DNA from: Candidatus Tepidiaquacella proteinivora
Lineage (GTDB): Bacteria; Bacteroidota; Ignavibacteria; Tepidaquicellales; Tepidaquicellaceae
Assembly: GCA_013348845.1 (NCBI GenBank)
Contig: CP054675.1
Coordinates: forward strand, 1,311,501-1,375,500
Direction: 5' to 3'
DNA: 64,000 nucleotides
A program made the position numbers and the translations under genes. The notes under the pieces were generated by a model, which saw nothing but the letters and a program-made list of their open reading frames with translations, was not told the origin of the DNA and made no database searches. Positions 53,399 to 61,548 of this stretch are shown piece by piece. Within the stretch, counting starts at the first letter, position 1; each line of letters starts with the position of its first letter.

Positions 53399-55678
53399 TT
53401 ATTGTGTTGAATTTATACTTTCACACAGCGCATCATAATGTTCTTTGTCTTTTTTTTCTAACATTAAAAGTATAGTTCTTACAGCAGTTTCAACTTCATT
53501 AATATCAGGAAATCTTTGAGTATGCTCTGGATTTTCTTCGTGTGAATATTCATCAAGAATTTTAAGAGTAGTTTTTGTCGCGGATTCATTTGCAGAATCT
53601 TTAAAAAATTTATATGTCTTCTCTTTAAATTTGCTCCCATCTGGATATTTTGTAAACAAATATAATTCAAGAAATCTTCTTGCAATATTCGGTAAGATAT
53701 AAAGTAATTCAAAATTGTTTTTATCGTTAGATTCGTTAAACCCCTTTAATATTGAAAAAAGATAATTATATTCACTTTTAAAATTTCTTAAAACCTTTGG
53801 CAACTCTGTTATTGTTGAAATTTTATCACCATTTGATTGAATCTTTTTAATTAAATAATAGTTTTCTTTATCTGTTTTACTTCTTCTATTTGGTGTTCCT
53901 TCGGGATCGCCTTTTACCATATCTTTTAAAAGATTATAAAAATCAAAATTATGTGTAGTAATAAACACCTGCCCGCAATCTTTTAATTTTTCCGATAAAA
54001 ATCCATAAACTTGAAAAGTATGATTACAATCAAGACTGGAAACTGGGTCATCAATAAAAACTTTTGCATTTGTTTTATCAAAATTATTCTCTTCTAACTT
54101 AGTTATAAAGTAAATCAAAGAAATAATATTCTTTTCTCCGGTACTTAAGTTTTTTGCTATATTTTCAGCTCGTTTTATTTGATAGGTTCCATCCAGAAGG
54201 GGTATTAATTTTATTCGATCGTCTCCAAAAAAATGTTTAAGATATTCGTTTATTTTGTCTGCTCCGATATTTGTCTGTTTTATTTTCGAATTTATATCAT
54301 TGATTAATTGCAAAATATTTTTATATTCCTCTTCTTTTTCATTTTTTTGTTTTTTTAATTTATCAATTTCTTCTTTTAACTCAAAATATTTTATTTCACC
54401 AATTGCTTTTGCTGAATAATGGTTTATAAGTGTTTTTTTAATCTGTTTCTTTTCATTTTCTAACTGGTTAATTTTATTATTGTTGTTAACAATTATGTCG
54501 TTAACATCATTCACATATTGATTAATTTGCTCTTCAAGTTTGGTTATGGAGAAATCAATATTCAAGCTGTCAAATGGTTTATTTCTTTTTTCTTTTATTT
54601 TTTCAAGTAGAGTATTTAGTGCATTTATATACTCACTTTGTAATTTATTCTTTAACTCTTCTTTCTTTTGTTCATAATCGTTTGTAAAATCTGGATAAAA
54701 TCTTGCTTTATCTACGTATTCAATTTTACTAATGTCGTTTTTATGGTTGTTTATTTGGTCCTCCAGTGATTTCAAATCTTGTATTAGGCTATCGTATTCT
54801 TCAGAAAAGTGTTTGTTTAATTTGTCAAATAAATCATCAGGCAACTTGTTGCCACAAAATTGACAGGATGTCTCATTACGATGTAAATCCAAACCTTTTC
54901 TAACCCATTGATTTAATTCAGGATTGTTTTTTAGCTTTTCAATTATTTGTTGTGCGGTTATCTTTCTTTCACAAATATTTTTTATTTCTTTATAAAGTGA
55001 ATCTGCTCTTAATGGAATAGAGAGAGTATTGATAGATTCATAATTCGTTTGATCTCTATATAGTCGAAGATTTTTATTTTCTTCATCGTCTGTTAAAATA
55101 TAATTTTGATCTTCTGAATTTATTTCTTCAATTTTTTGTTTTAATGTATTTTTATCAAATTCTCGCTGGTTAGTAATTCCTAATATCCTTCTTATATCAC
55201 TAGCTTTGTTTGTTAATTTTTCCTCTAATTCTTTGGTGTTTTTATCAAAATTTTCTTCAATGTTTTTCTTTTCCTCTTTAAGTTTTTGTTCTGTATTTTC
55301 ATAATCCTTTAACTTCTTTTGTAATTCAATTGATTCTGCACCTAAAATCAAAACTGGATGAATCCTATGGTTTTCATCATTCCATTTAAAATTTTCTTCA
55401 ACAAAATCCTCATTAAAGACACGGATAGTATAATTATTACCAATATCAGTTTGAGAAATATTCCCATTTTCTGTTTGCAATTTAAATTCCAAAGCAGAAT
55501 AATCTGGATGTAATTTTTTCTCTTCAAGACATCTAAATAATCTTGATAGCGTGGTCTTGCCCGAGTAGTTCCATCCATAAAAGAAATTAAATTGTTTAAA
55601 TTCAAGACAATTATAATCCCAGGAATAATTTTTGAATAACCCTAGATTTTGAATTTGAGAAATTTTCTTTATTCTCAT
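53399..55678 (-). CDS. RloC/PrrC-like anticodon nuclease with Zn-hook ABC-ATPase
   Basis: 759 aa. Walker A FFYGWNYSGKTTLSRLF (about residues 32-48), long coiled coil with a Zn-hook-like SCQFCG (Cys272, Cys275), then Walker B KVFIDDPVSSLD and TTHNFDFYNLL. The C-terminal part carries NIARRFLELYLF (Arg667 and Glu671) and EYSHEENPEH (His713), the Arg-x3-Glu...His triad arrangement of PrrC/RloC anticodon nucleases. Family role: when DNA restriction is compromised, it cleaves or excises tRNA anticodon nucleotides, blocking phage translation. The adjacent methylase and helicase genes fit the coupling of such enzymes to R-M systems. Assignment is by motif, not search. Confidence 0.75.
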   Translation of the reverse strand: MRIKKISQIQNLGLFKNYSWDYNCLEFKQFNFFYGWNYSGKTTLSRLFRCLEEKKLHPDYSALEFKLQTENGNISQTDIGNNYTIRVFNEDFVEENFKWNDENHRIHPVLILGAESIELQKKLKDYENTEQKLKEEKKNIEENFDKNTKELEEKLTNKASDIRRILGITNQREFDKNTLKQKIEEINSEDQNYILTDDEENKNLRLYRDQTNYESINTLSIPLRADSLYKEIKNICERKITAQQIIEKLKNNPELNQWVRKGLDLHRNETSCQFCGNKLPDDLFDKLNKHFSEEYDSLIQDLKSLEDQINNHKNDISKIEYVDKARFYPDFTNDYEQKKEELKNKLQSEYINALNTLLEKIKEKRNKPFDSLNIDFSITKLEEQINQYVNDVNDIIVNNNNKINQLENEKKQIKKTLINHYSAKAIGEIKYFELKEEIDKLKKQKNEKEEEYKNILQLINDINSKIKQTNIGADKINEYLKHFFGDDRIKLIPLLDGTYQIKRAENIAKNLSTGEKNIISLIYFITKLEENNFDKTNAKVFIDDPVSSLDCNHTFQVYGFLSEKLKDCGQVFITTHNFDFYNLLKDMVKGDPEGTPNRRSKTDKENYYLIKKIQSNGDKISTITELPKVLRNFKSEYNYLFSILKGFNESNDKNNFELLYILPNIARRFLELYLFTKYPDGSKFKEKTYKFFKDSANESATKTTLKILDEYSHEENPEHTQRFPDINEVETAVRTILLMLEKKDKEHYDALCESINSTQ

Positions 55679-55690
55679 ATCTTTTCCTTG

Positions 55691-56935
55691 TTATTTATTT
55701 TCAATTATTCTCACTTCTTTCTCACTCAACCCATACAACTCATACACCAACCTGTCAATCTCTTGCTCCCATTGGCTGGTATCTGCATGAGGATTTTGCT
55801 TTTTGGCAGAAAGGATTTTATCTACCAATGCTTCTATTTGCCGGACAATGGACTGATTGGATGCGGTGATGGGAGGACTAAATTGTTTAAATTTATCTAA
55901 TATTTTAGGATCATAGAAATATGTTGATTGCTTATTTTTGCTTTTAGGATTGTGAATTCTTTCGTAAACTAATTCATCTTCATTTATAATGTTTGGATTA
56001 TTTTTTCGATTGAACTTATACTTGAAATATTTTCTAAGTTTTTCAGCCTTTGAGTAGCTTAAATACGGTAAATGTTTCTTAATATTATCTCGTAGTTGTT
56101 TGTAATTAAGCGAAAATCGTGCTGGAATATCATCTTTTAAAATCGTTTTTTCCTTAATTAAAACAACACCCAAATTTTTTAGTTGCTCTTTTTGTTCTTC
56201 CGTTAAATCCTTTTCATGAATAAATCTTAAAGCAAGTGCATCTTTAGATTCATGATTTTTAACTTGAATCAGAACTGCTTTATATGAATACTGTGGACTT
56301 TCAAATATTTCTGTACTTAAAGAAGATCTAAATGACTTAATGAAATTTACAACTTCAGAAGCATTTTTATTTTTGAGTTCTCTACTGCTAAATTCAAGAA
56401 AGTTTTTTGGATTAGCGAAGAGTTGTAATGAAAACGATAAAAATTGATCTAGATAATATTTATAACCAAAATATTTTTTTAGATATTCGTTTAAATTAAT
56501 TACGCATGCTTGACATTCTGCATATATTGTAGCATCTAACTCAGGTAAGTTTCTATGAACAATTAAATTTCTCAAACAACTTAAAAATTTTATATTATGA
56601 TATACAGGATTGTTATTATTTCCTTTAAAAAATTCATTTAGACATTTTTCCAATTCCCACCATTTTTTATCTTTGATTTCTTGTCCATTTGGTAACTTTT
56701 CTGTAATTATTTCAAATCTTGGTTTTTTCTTTCCATTTTTTTTTCTATACCAAGGTTTTATTTTATTTTTTAAAAAATAAGCATGAAAAAAAGATGTCCA
56801 TGCTATGCATATCATCACAATGAAACCTTCGGATCTAAAAGATACAGCTGGTTTATTATAATATTCTATGGCAAGTAATGCAGAATCTTTTGCTTTTTGT
56901 AAAAGCTGTTTAACTATTATTGGTTCTCCTTTCAT
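55691..56935 (-). CDS. DUF3644 protein with R-M-type C-terminal tail
   Basis: 414 aa. The N-terminal half matches DUF3644: KDSALLAIEYYNKPAVSFRS, EGFIVMICIAWTSFFHAYFL, FLSCLRNLIVHRNLPELDA. A C-terminal ~55 residues (QSIVRQIEALVDKILSAKKQ, then WEQEIDRLVYELYGLSEKE, VRIIENK) is the classical tail of Eco57I-type methylases, not part of DUF3644. The protein is therefore a chimera or carries a grafted tail. DUF3644 proteins are common in defence islands but have no established activity. It lies between the RloC-like and methylase genes, 12 and 3 bp apart. Confidence 0.75.
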   Translation of the reverse strand: MKGEPIIVKQLLQKAKDSALLAIEYYNKPAVSFRSEGFIVMICIAWTSFFHAYFLKNKIKPWYRKKNGKKKPRFEIITEKLPNGQEIKDKKWWELEKCLNEFFKGNNNNPVYHNIKFLSCLRNLIVHRNLPELDATIYAECQACVINLNEYLKKYFGYKYYLDQFLSFSLQLFANPKNFLEFSSRELKNKNASEVVNFIKSFRSSLSTEIFESPQYSYKAVLIQVKNHESKDALALRFIHEKDLTEEQKEQLKNLGVVLIKEKTILKDDIPARFSLNYKQLRDNIKKHLPYLSYSKAEKLRKYFKYKFNRKNNPNIINEDELVYERIHNPKSKNKQSTYFYDPKILDKFKQFSPPITASNQSIVRQIEALVDKILSAKKQNPHADTSQWEQEIDRLVYELYGLSEKEVRIIENK

Positions 56936-56938
56936 AAT

Positions 56939-59900
56939 TTACCCCATATACATCTCTTCCACCATTTTATCCAATTCTTTTTGAATTATTTCCAGCTCTT
57001 TATCCAATTCCTTTTGAATTATTTCCAGTTCATTATCGGCTTCATTATCTTTTAATTGCTCTGAAAATATTTGCTTTTGTATGTTGTATGCTCTATTGAA
57101 AATATTTTCAAATTGCTTTAATTGTTCCGATGTGGGAATGATAATGGGAAGTTGACGAGCATCGTTAATTTGGAAGTGAATAGTAGTATTCACAAAAGAG
57201 TTTAAATAAATGCTCATTAATTTACTATTCAGTATCGCAACAAAATATTTTGCATCCAGAATTATTTGGAATAAACTCATGGTTAGTACATCATGAATAG
57301 AAACTTCCTTTATTCTTGCTTTGATATCTTTACTTACATCTGTCCAGCAAAACCCTTCACGGAAATAAAATTGTGGATTTCTTACAACCGGCATTCCTTC
57401 ACCCTTTTTACCGCTATTTTCTTTTAAAAATTTCACATTCTCTCTGCTCCAATCAATATAATAAGGAGTTGGAGCATACCAGCAATTGCCTTCTTTATCG
57501 CCTTTGTCGTATGGCACAAAAGTTTTGCTACCTTTTATTCCATTTAATTTTTCATCCTCCGTAAGATTTTCAACATCAGCAGTTTCATCTGGGCTTACAA
57601 TTCTATAAAGCCATCCCTGTCCAAAAATATCTCTTCCGTATTTTTCTTTAAGTTCATCAAACAATTGTCTGATTCTTTTTTCCGATAGGCTATTTAAAAA
57701 ATCCTGTGCTTGTTGTTTAGTCCGAATACCATTTTCTTCACAAAATTTACTTGCAAATAATAACTTTTTAGGTCTTTGTTTTCTAACATTCTCTGCCCAT
57801 TTGGTACCTTCTAATACTCCTATATATTTCCCATTGTTCCCTGTTTGTATACCCACTCCTCCTTCAGTAATCAGTCCTAAAAGCGTAACATCACCTGGTT
57901 TTAAGTTATTTCTGTATTGTTCAAGTTCTGCTTTAAATTTTTCTATGTTTTTACTGGTTGAAATCTTATCCCACCAGTCTATTAAAAGTTTGTTGACAAT
58001 CTTTCCAAAGCGTTCATAAATTTTTTTATTATAATCGGTAGGAATAAAAAATACCTGATTAGGACAGTTTTTATAGTCATTTTGTTGAATAGAATATTTT
58101 GTAGGGTTTAACAAGTTTTCTCTTCCATCCAGAAAAGTAACGATATGGTCAACTTTTGGATTGAGTTTTTGAATAATAGTTACGCAAGTATCTACCATTG
58201 CATTTTCAAATGGGTTTGCTGTGTTAAAGAGCTGCAAAATTTTATTTTTCAATAAAAGTTCTCTAAGATTTTTCTTGGTTTGAATAGTCCAAAATGTCTT
58301 GGAAGAAATGTAAGCAAGAATTCCATTTTCTCTTAATACCTCAATTCCTTTGAAATAAAAATGATTATAAGTATCATCAGCAAATCCGTAATGTTTTTCA
58401 AGCGATTTTTTCATTTCTTCATCTACACCTTTGGTAGAAATATACGGCGGATTGGCAATTACTATATCAAAACCCTTTTTTTCATGAAACACTTCAGAAA
58501 AATAAACTTCAAAATCAAACTCTTTGTGCCCATTTGATATTTCATATATAAGTTTATCTATCTTTTCTTTTAATTTTTGTTTTTTAGTTGGGTTTGTTTC
58601 GTTGAAATATTGAGGTTTTAACTTTTCAAGTTCTGCAAAAGCCTGCTGATTAAATAAATTCTTCTCAACTCCTAACAGTGAATTTCCGCAAGATACTTTA
58701 TAATCAAGGTTTGGGAGTGGTTTGATATTGTGAAAATCCTCTTCATCTACTATCAAAGAAAGCCAAAACCTTAACTTGCATATTTCAACTGCTCCAGGGT
58801 CTATATCAACTCCATAAAGTGAGCTTTCAATGCAATGTCGTTTTAGATCATAGGTCTTTCTATCTTCTTTAAGATAAATAGAAAGTAATCTTCTTAATTT
58901 TACAATCTCGTGTAGCATCCCCATAGGGAAAGCGCCTGAACCAACAGCAGGGTCGCAAACTGTTATATTAGCAAGAAGATTATCAATTTCTTTGGCATTA
59001 TTCCTTATATCTTCAGGTATCTGGCTTTCGTATTTTGTAGATTTAATCTCTCCATTTTCTATGGCTTGTTGTTTTTGAGAGGAGGTAATTTCTCTTTCTA
59101 AAACGGCATCACTAATTTTTACAAACCTTTCAATATTCTCTCTTTGTAGAGAAAGATGAGTTTCAAGATAATTTATTAAACTTTCCTGACACATATAATG
59201 GACAATCTCTCTTGGCGTATAATAAACTCCATATTCTTTATTAAACTTTGTTTCCTCTCCCTTTTTCCCAGATTTTAAAACTTTTACATATTCATCAAAA
59301 TTATCTTCTCTTATAGTATTTAATTTTTCATAGATTTTTCCAAGTAATTCAGGGTCTAGGGCAACCTCTTTTTCAAGTGGTTCATCTTCATTTACTGTAA
59401 AATTATATCTATCAAAGACATCTAAAATTCCATCTCCAATATCACCTTCTTTTGTTCTATTGGTATTTGAAAAGAGTTCATTAGAGATAAAAATGTCTTT
59501 CTCTACCCAATTATAATTATTTATTGGGTCAAAAAGTCCACCGTTTAAAAATGGTAGTTTGCAGTCAAATTTACTGTAATAATGGTCTGCATCACTTCTG
59601 TCACTCCGTAATGCTTCATAAAAGAGTGGCTCAAGAATATCATTAAAGAAGTTTTTATAATCTCCATATTCCTTGTTAAATATTTTTCTCATAAAATCTC
59701 TTGGACCTGTTCCCCAAGATTTTCCTTTTTCAACACCAAACCAACCTTTCTTCTGAAGAAAATAAAGAAATGTAATTTGACCTAAAAGTTTTTTAGCAAA
59801 ATCAACAGTGTTTATATTTTTACTTTCAAATTCCTGTTTTACAGCACTATCTTTTTTGATAATTTTATCAAGCTCTAATTTTGTTCTTATGAAAAGGTCT

Positions 59901-60514
59901 CTGTATTTTTGGAAAAACTCTTTTGTAACTACTTCAACATTAAATGCCTCTTCTAAATCCTCAAGTGTTGGGCTCCAGGTGTTATTTTCAAGTATTGGAA
60001 CAAATCTACACTGAGCAGTATGGCTTTTTTCATTTTTTCCAACTAAGAAAGACCATCTTTTTGCAGGTGTGAATTCTTCTTCGCCTTTTGGCCTGCCGGT
60101 TTTGGTTTGAGTAAGTTTGTATTCCATTTTAACCAGTGAGAAACGCCAGTCCTCAAGCCCTGGTGAAACAAAAGCTACAATGGCAGCGTCTTTCTCTGTG
60201 TCAGAACCATATTTGCCGGTTAGATAGCCAGCGATAAAATTTCTCTGCATGGTTCTTGCACGTTCAATAGATGTCTCTTTATTAAGATAAACTATTAGGA
60301 TGTCAATTCTTTTGTCTTCTGATTCATATTTGCCAATACGTTCATATTTGTTAATATATAGTTTAAAAGCTTCTGGTATATATTGTCCATAAAATTCAAA
60401 TGGTTCAAGTGAAATCTTATTAAACAGATTTTTTACAAACTTGATATACCTTTCTTTTTCAAAAGGTTTTTCAAATGTTTCCCTAATAAGATTTATAGCA
60501 GATTGTTTATCCAT
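56939..60514 (-). CDS. Type IIG / Eco57I-type DNA adenine methyltransferase (R-M enzyme)
   Basis: 1191 aa. SAM motif I is CDPAVGSGAFPMGML, then VDIDPGAVEICKLRFWLSLI; motif IV is DIVIANPPYIS, giving N6-adenine specificity. N-terminal region about residues 1-400 has an IDILIVYL start and may include a nuclease-like fold, but I could not identify a clear PD-(D/E)XK. The C-terminal third would recognise target DNA. The C-terminus has a 33-bp tandem duplication (56968-57033) giving repeated ELEIIQKELDK. Together with a helicase and YhcG-type gene it may form an ATP-dependent restriction system, like type ISP or methylase+helicase systems. Starts 3 bases after the nuclease gene end. Confidence 0.85.
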   Translation of the reverse strand: MDKQSAINLIRETFEKPFEKERYIKFVKNLFNKISLEPFEFYGQYIPEAFKLYINKYERIGKYESEDKRIDILIVYLNKETSIERARTMQRNFIAGYLTGKYGSDTEKDAAIVAFVSPGLEDWRFSLVKMEYKLTQTKTGRPKGEEEFTPAKRWSFLVGKNEKSHTAQCRFVPILENNTWSPTLEDLEEAFNVEVVTKEFFQKYRDLFIRTKLELDKIIKKDSAVKQEFESKNINTVDFAKKLLGQITFLYFLQKKGWFGVEKGKSWGTGPRDFMRKIFNKEYGDYKNFFNDILEPLFYEALRSDRSDADHYYSKFDCKLPFLNGGLFDPINNYNWVEKDIFISNELFSNTNRTKEGDIGDGILDVFDRYNFTVNEDEPLEKEVALDPELLGKIYEKLNTIREDNFDEYVKVLKSGKKGEETKFNKEYGVYYTPREIVHYMCQESLINYLETHLSLQRENIERFVKISDAVLEREITSSQKQQAIENGEIKSTKYESQIPEDIRNNAKEIDNLLANITVCDPAVGSGAFPMGMLHEIVKLRRLLSIYLKEDRKTYDLKRHCIESSLYGVDIDPGAVEICKLRFWLSLIVDEEDFHNIKPLPNLDYKVSCGNSLLGVEKNLFNQQAFAELEKLKPQYFNETNPTKKQKLKEKIDKLIYEISNGHKEFDFEVYFSEVFHEKKGFDIVIANPPYISTKGVDEEMKKSLEKHYGFADDTYNHFYFKGIEVLRENGILAYISSKTFWTIQTKKNLRELLLKNKILQLFNTANPFENAMVDTCVTIIQKLNPKVDHIVTFLDGRENLLNPTKYSIQQNDYKNCPNQVFFIPTDYNKKIYERFGKIVNKLLIDWWDKISTSKNIEKFKAELEQYRNNLKPGDVTLLGLITEGGVGIQTGNNGKYIGVLEGTKWAENVRKQRPKKLLFASKFCEENGIRTKQQAQDFLNSLSEKRIRQLFDELKEKYGRDIFGQGWLYRIVSPDETADVENLTEDEKLNGIKGSKTFVPYDKGDKEGNCWYAPTPYYIDWSRENVKFLKENSGKKGEGMPVVRNPQFYFREGFCWTDVSKDIKARIKEVSIHDVLTMSLFQIILDAKYFVAILNSKLMSIYLNSFVNTTIHFQINDARQLPIIIPTSEQLKQFENIFNRAYNIQKQIFSEQLKDNEADNELEIIQKELDKELEIIQKELDKMVEEMYMG

Positions 60515-60517
60515 ATA

Positions 60518-61547
60518 TTATTCCTTTAATCCTTTTTCTATATCTTTTTCGGTTGGTAATTTATTTTTTAATTTTGCAGGTAATTTTTTAATTATTTTAT
60601 ATCTGGACACGCCTATCGGTTTATCAATTCCTTTCAATGCATATTCTACTTCTAAGCGGTTTCGGTCTTTACAAATAACAATTCCGATAGATGGATTTTC
60701 TTCCGGTAATTTAACCTTTTCGTCAAGCAAATTAAGATAAAAATTCATCTTTCCTGCATATTCAGGTTTAAATTCACCTATTTTTAAATCAATTGCAACC
60801 AAACAACGCAAAAATCTATGGTAGAATAAAAGGTCAATAAAATATTCCTTATCATTTAACGCAATCTTATACTGGTTTCCAATAAAACAAAAACCTAACC
60901 CTAATTCAGTAAGAAATTTTTTTAAAATTATCCAAAAGTTTTCTCTCTAAGTCCCTTTCTAATAATGGTTTTGCAACATCCAGAAAATCAAGAGTATAGG
61001 TATCTTTCATTGCCAAATCTGCTTGTTCAGATAAATGGGCGGGAAGTGTTTTAGGAAAATTATGAAGTTTTATTGCTTTTGCCTGCTTATGTGCTTCTGC
61101 TTCTATTTGATGAATAAGCACATCCCTGCTACATCCGAATTGTATTGTTCCTTTAATATAAAATTCCCTATCTTTTATATTTTTAACTCTGGATAATATT
61201 ATCAAATTATGTCCCCAGGGAATTTCTCCAACAAGCTGTTGGAGATTTGGATATTCTTTATATTCCAGATAAAATTGTCGCATATACCATAAATTCTGAG
61301 CAGAGTATCCTTTTATTCCTGAAAACTCTTTTCTTAAATCATTGGAAAGTTTTTCAACAACGTTTTTACCCCAGCCGTATTTTTCCTGTTGTGCTACAAT
61401 ACTTTTTCCGATATCCCAATATAATTTTATTAACTCTTTATTTAAACTTTTATATGCTCTATTACGAGCACTTATAATTTTATTTTTTATATCCCGTAAA
61501 AATAAAAGGTAATCTTTTGATATTATTGCTGTTTTTTTATCAGACAT
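60518..61547 (-). pseudogene. YhcG/DUF1016 nuclease-like protein, frameshifted
   Basis: Residues 1-213 (SARNRAYKSLNKELIKLYWD, IGKSIVAQQEKYGWGKNVVE, GYSAQNLWYMRQFYLEY, LIHQIEAEAH) form the DUF1016 N-terminal region. The frame stops at 60906. The next frame continues KKFLTELGLGFCFIGNQYKI, then EYFIDLLFYHRFLRCLVAID, LKIGEFKPEYAGKMNFYLN, with the Asp ... Asp-x-Lys nuclease-like signature, to 60518. The break is at a T7 run on the plus strand (60917-60923); one base fewer would restore it. Possibly a genuine pseudogene, a homopolymer error or slippage. Confidence 0.8.
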
Positions 61548-61548
61548 T

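Noticed and set aside
55649-55900. Plus-strand open frame in the DUF3644/RloC junction
   Set aside because: Antisense to two better-supported genes.
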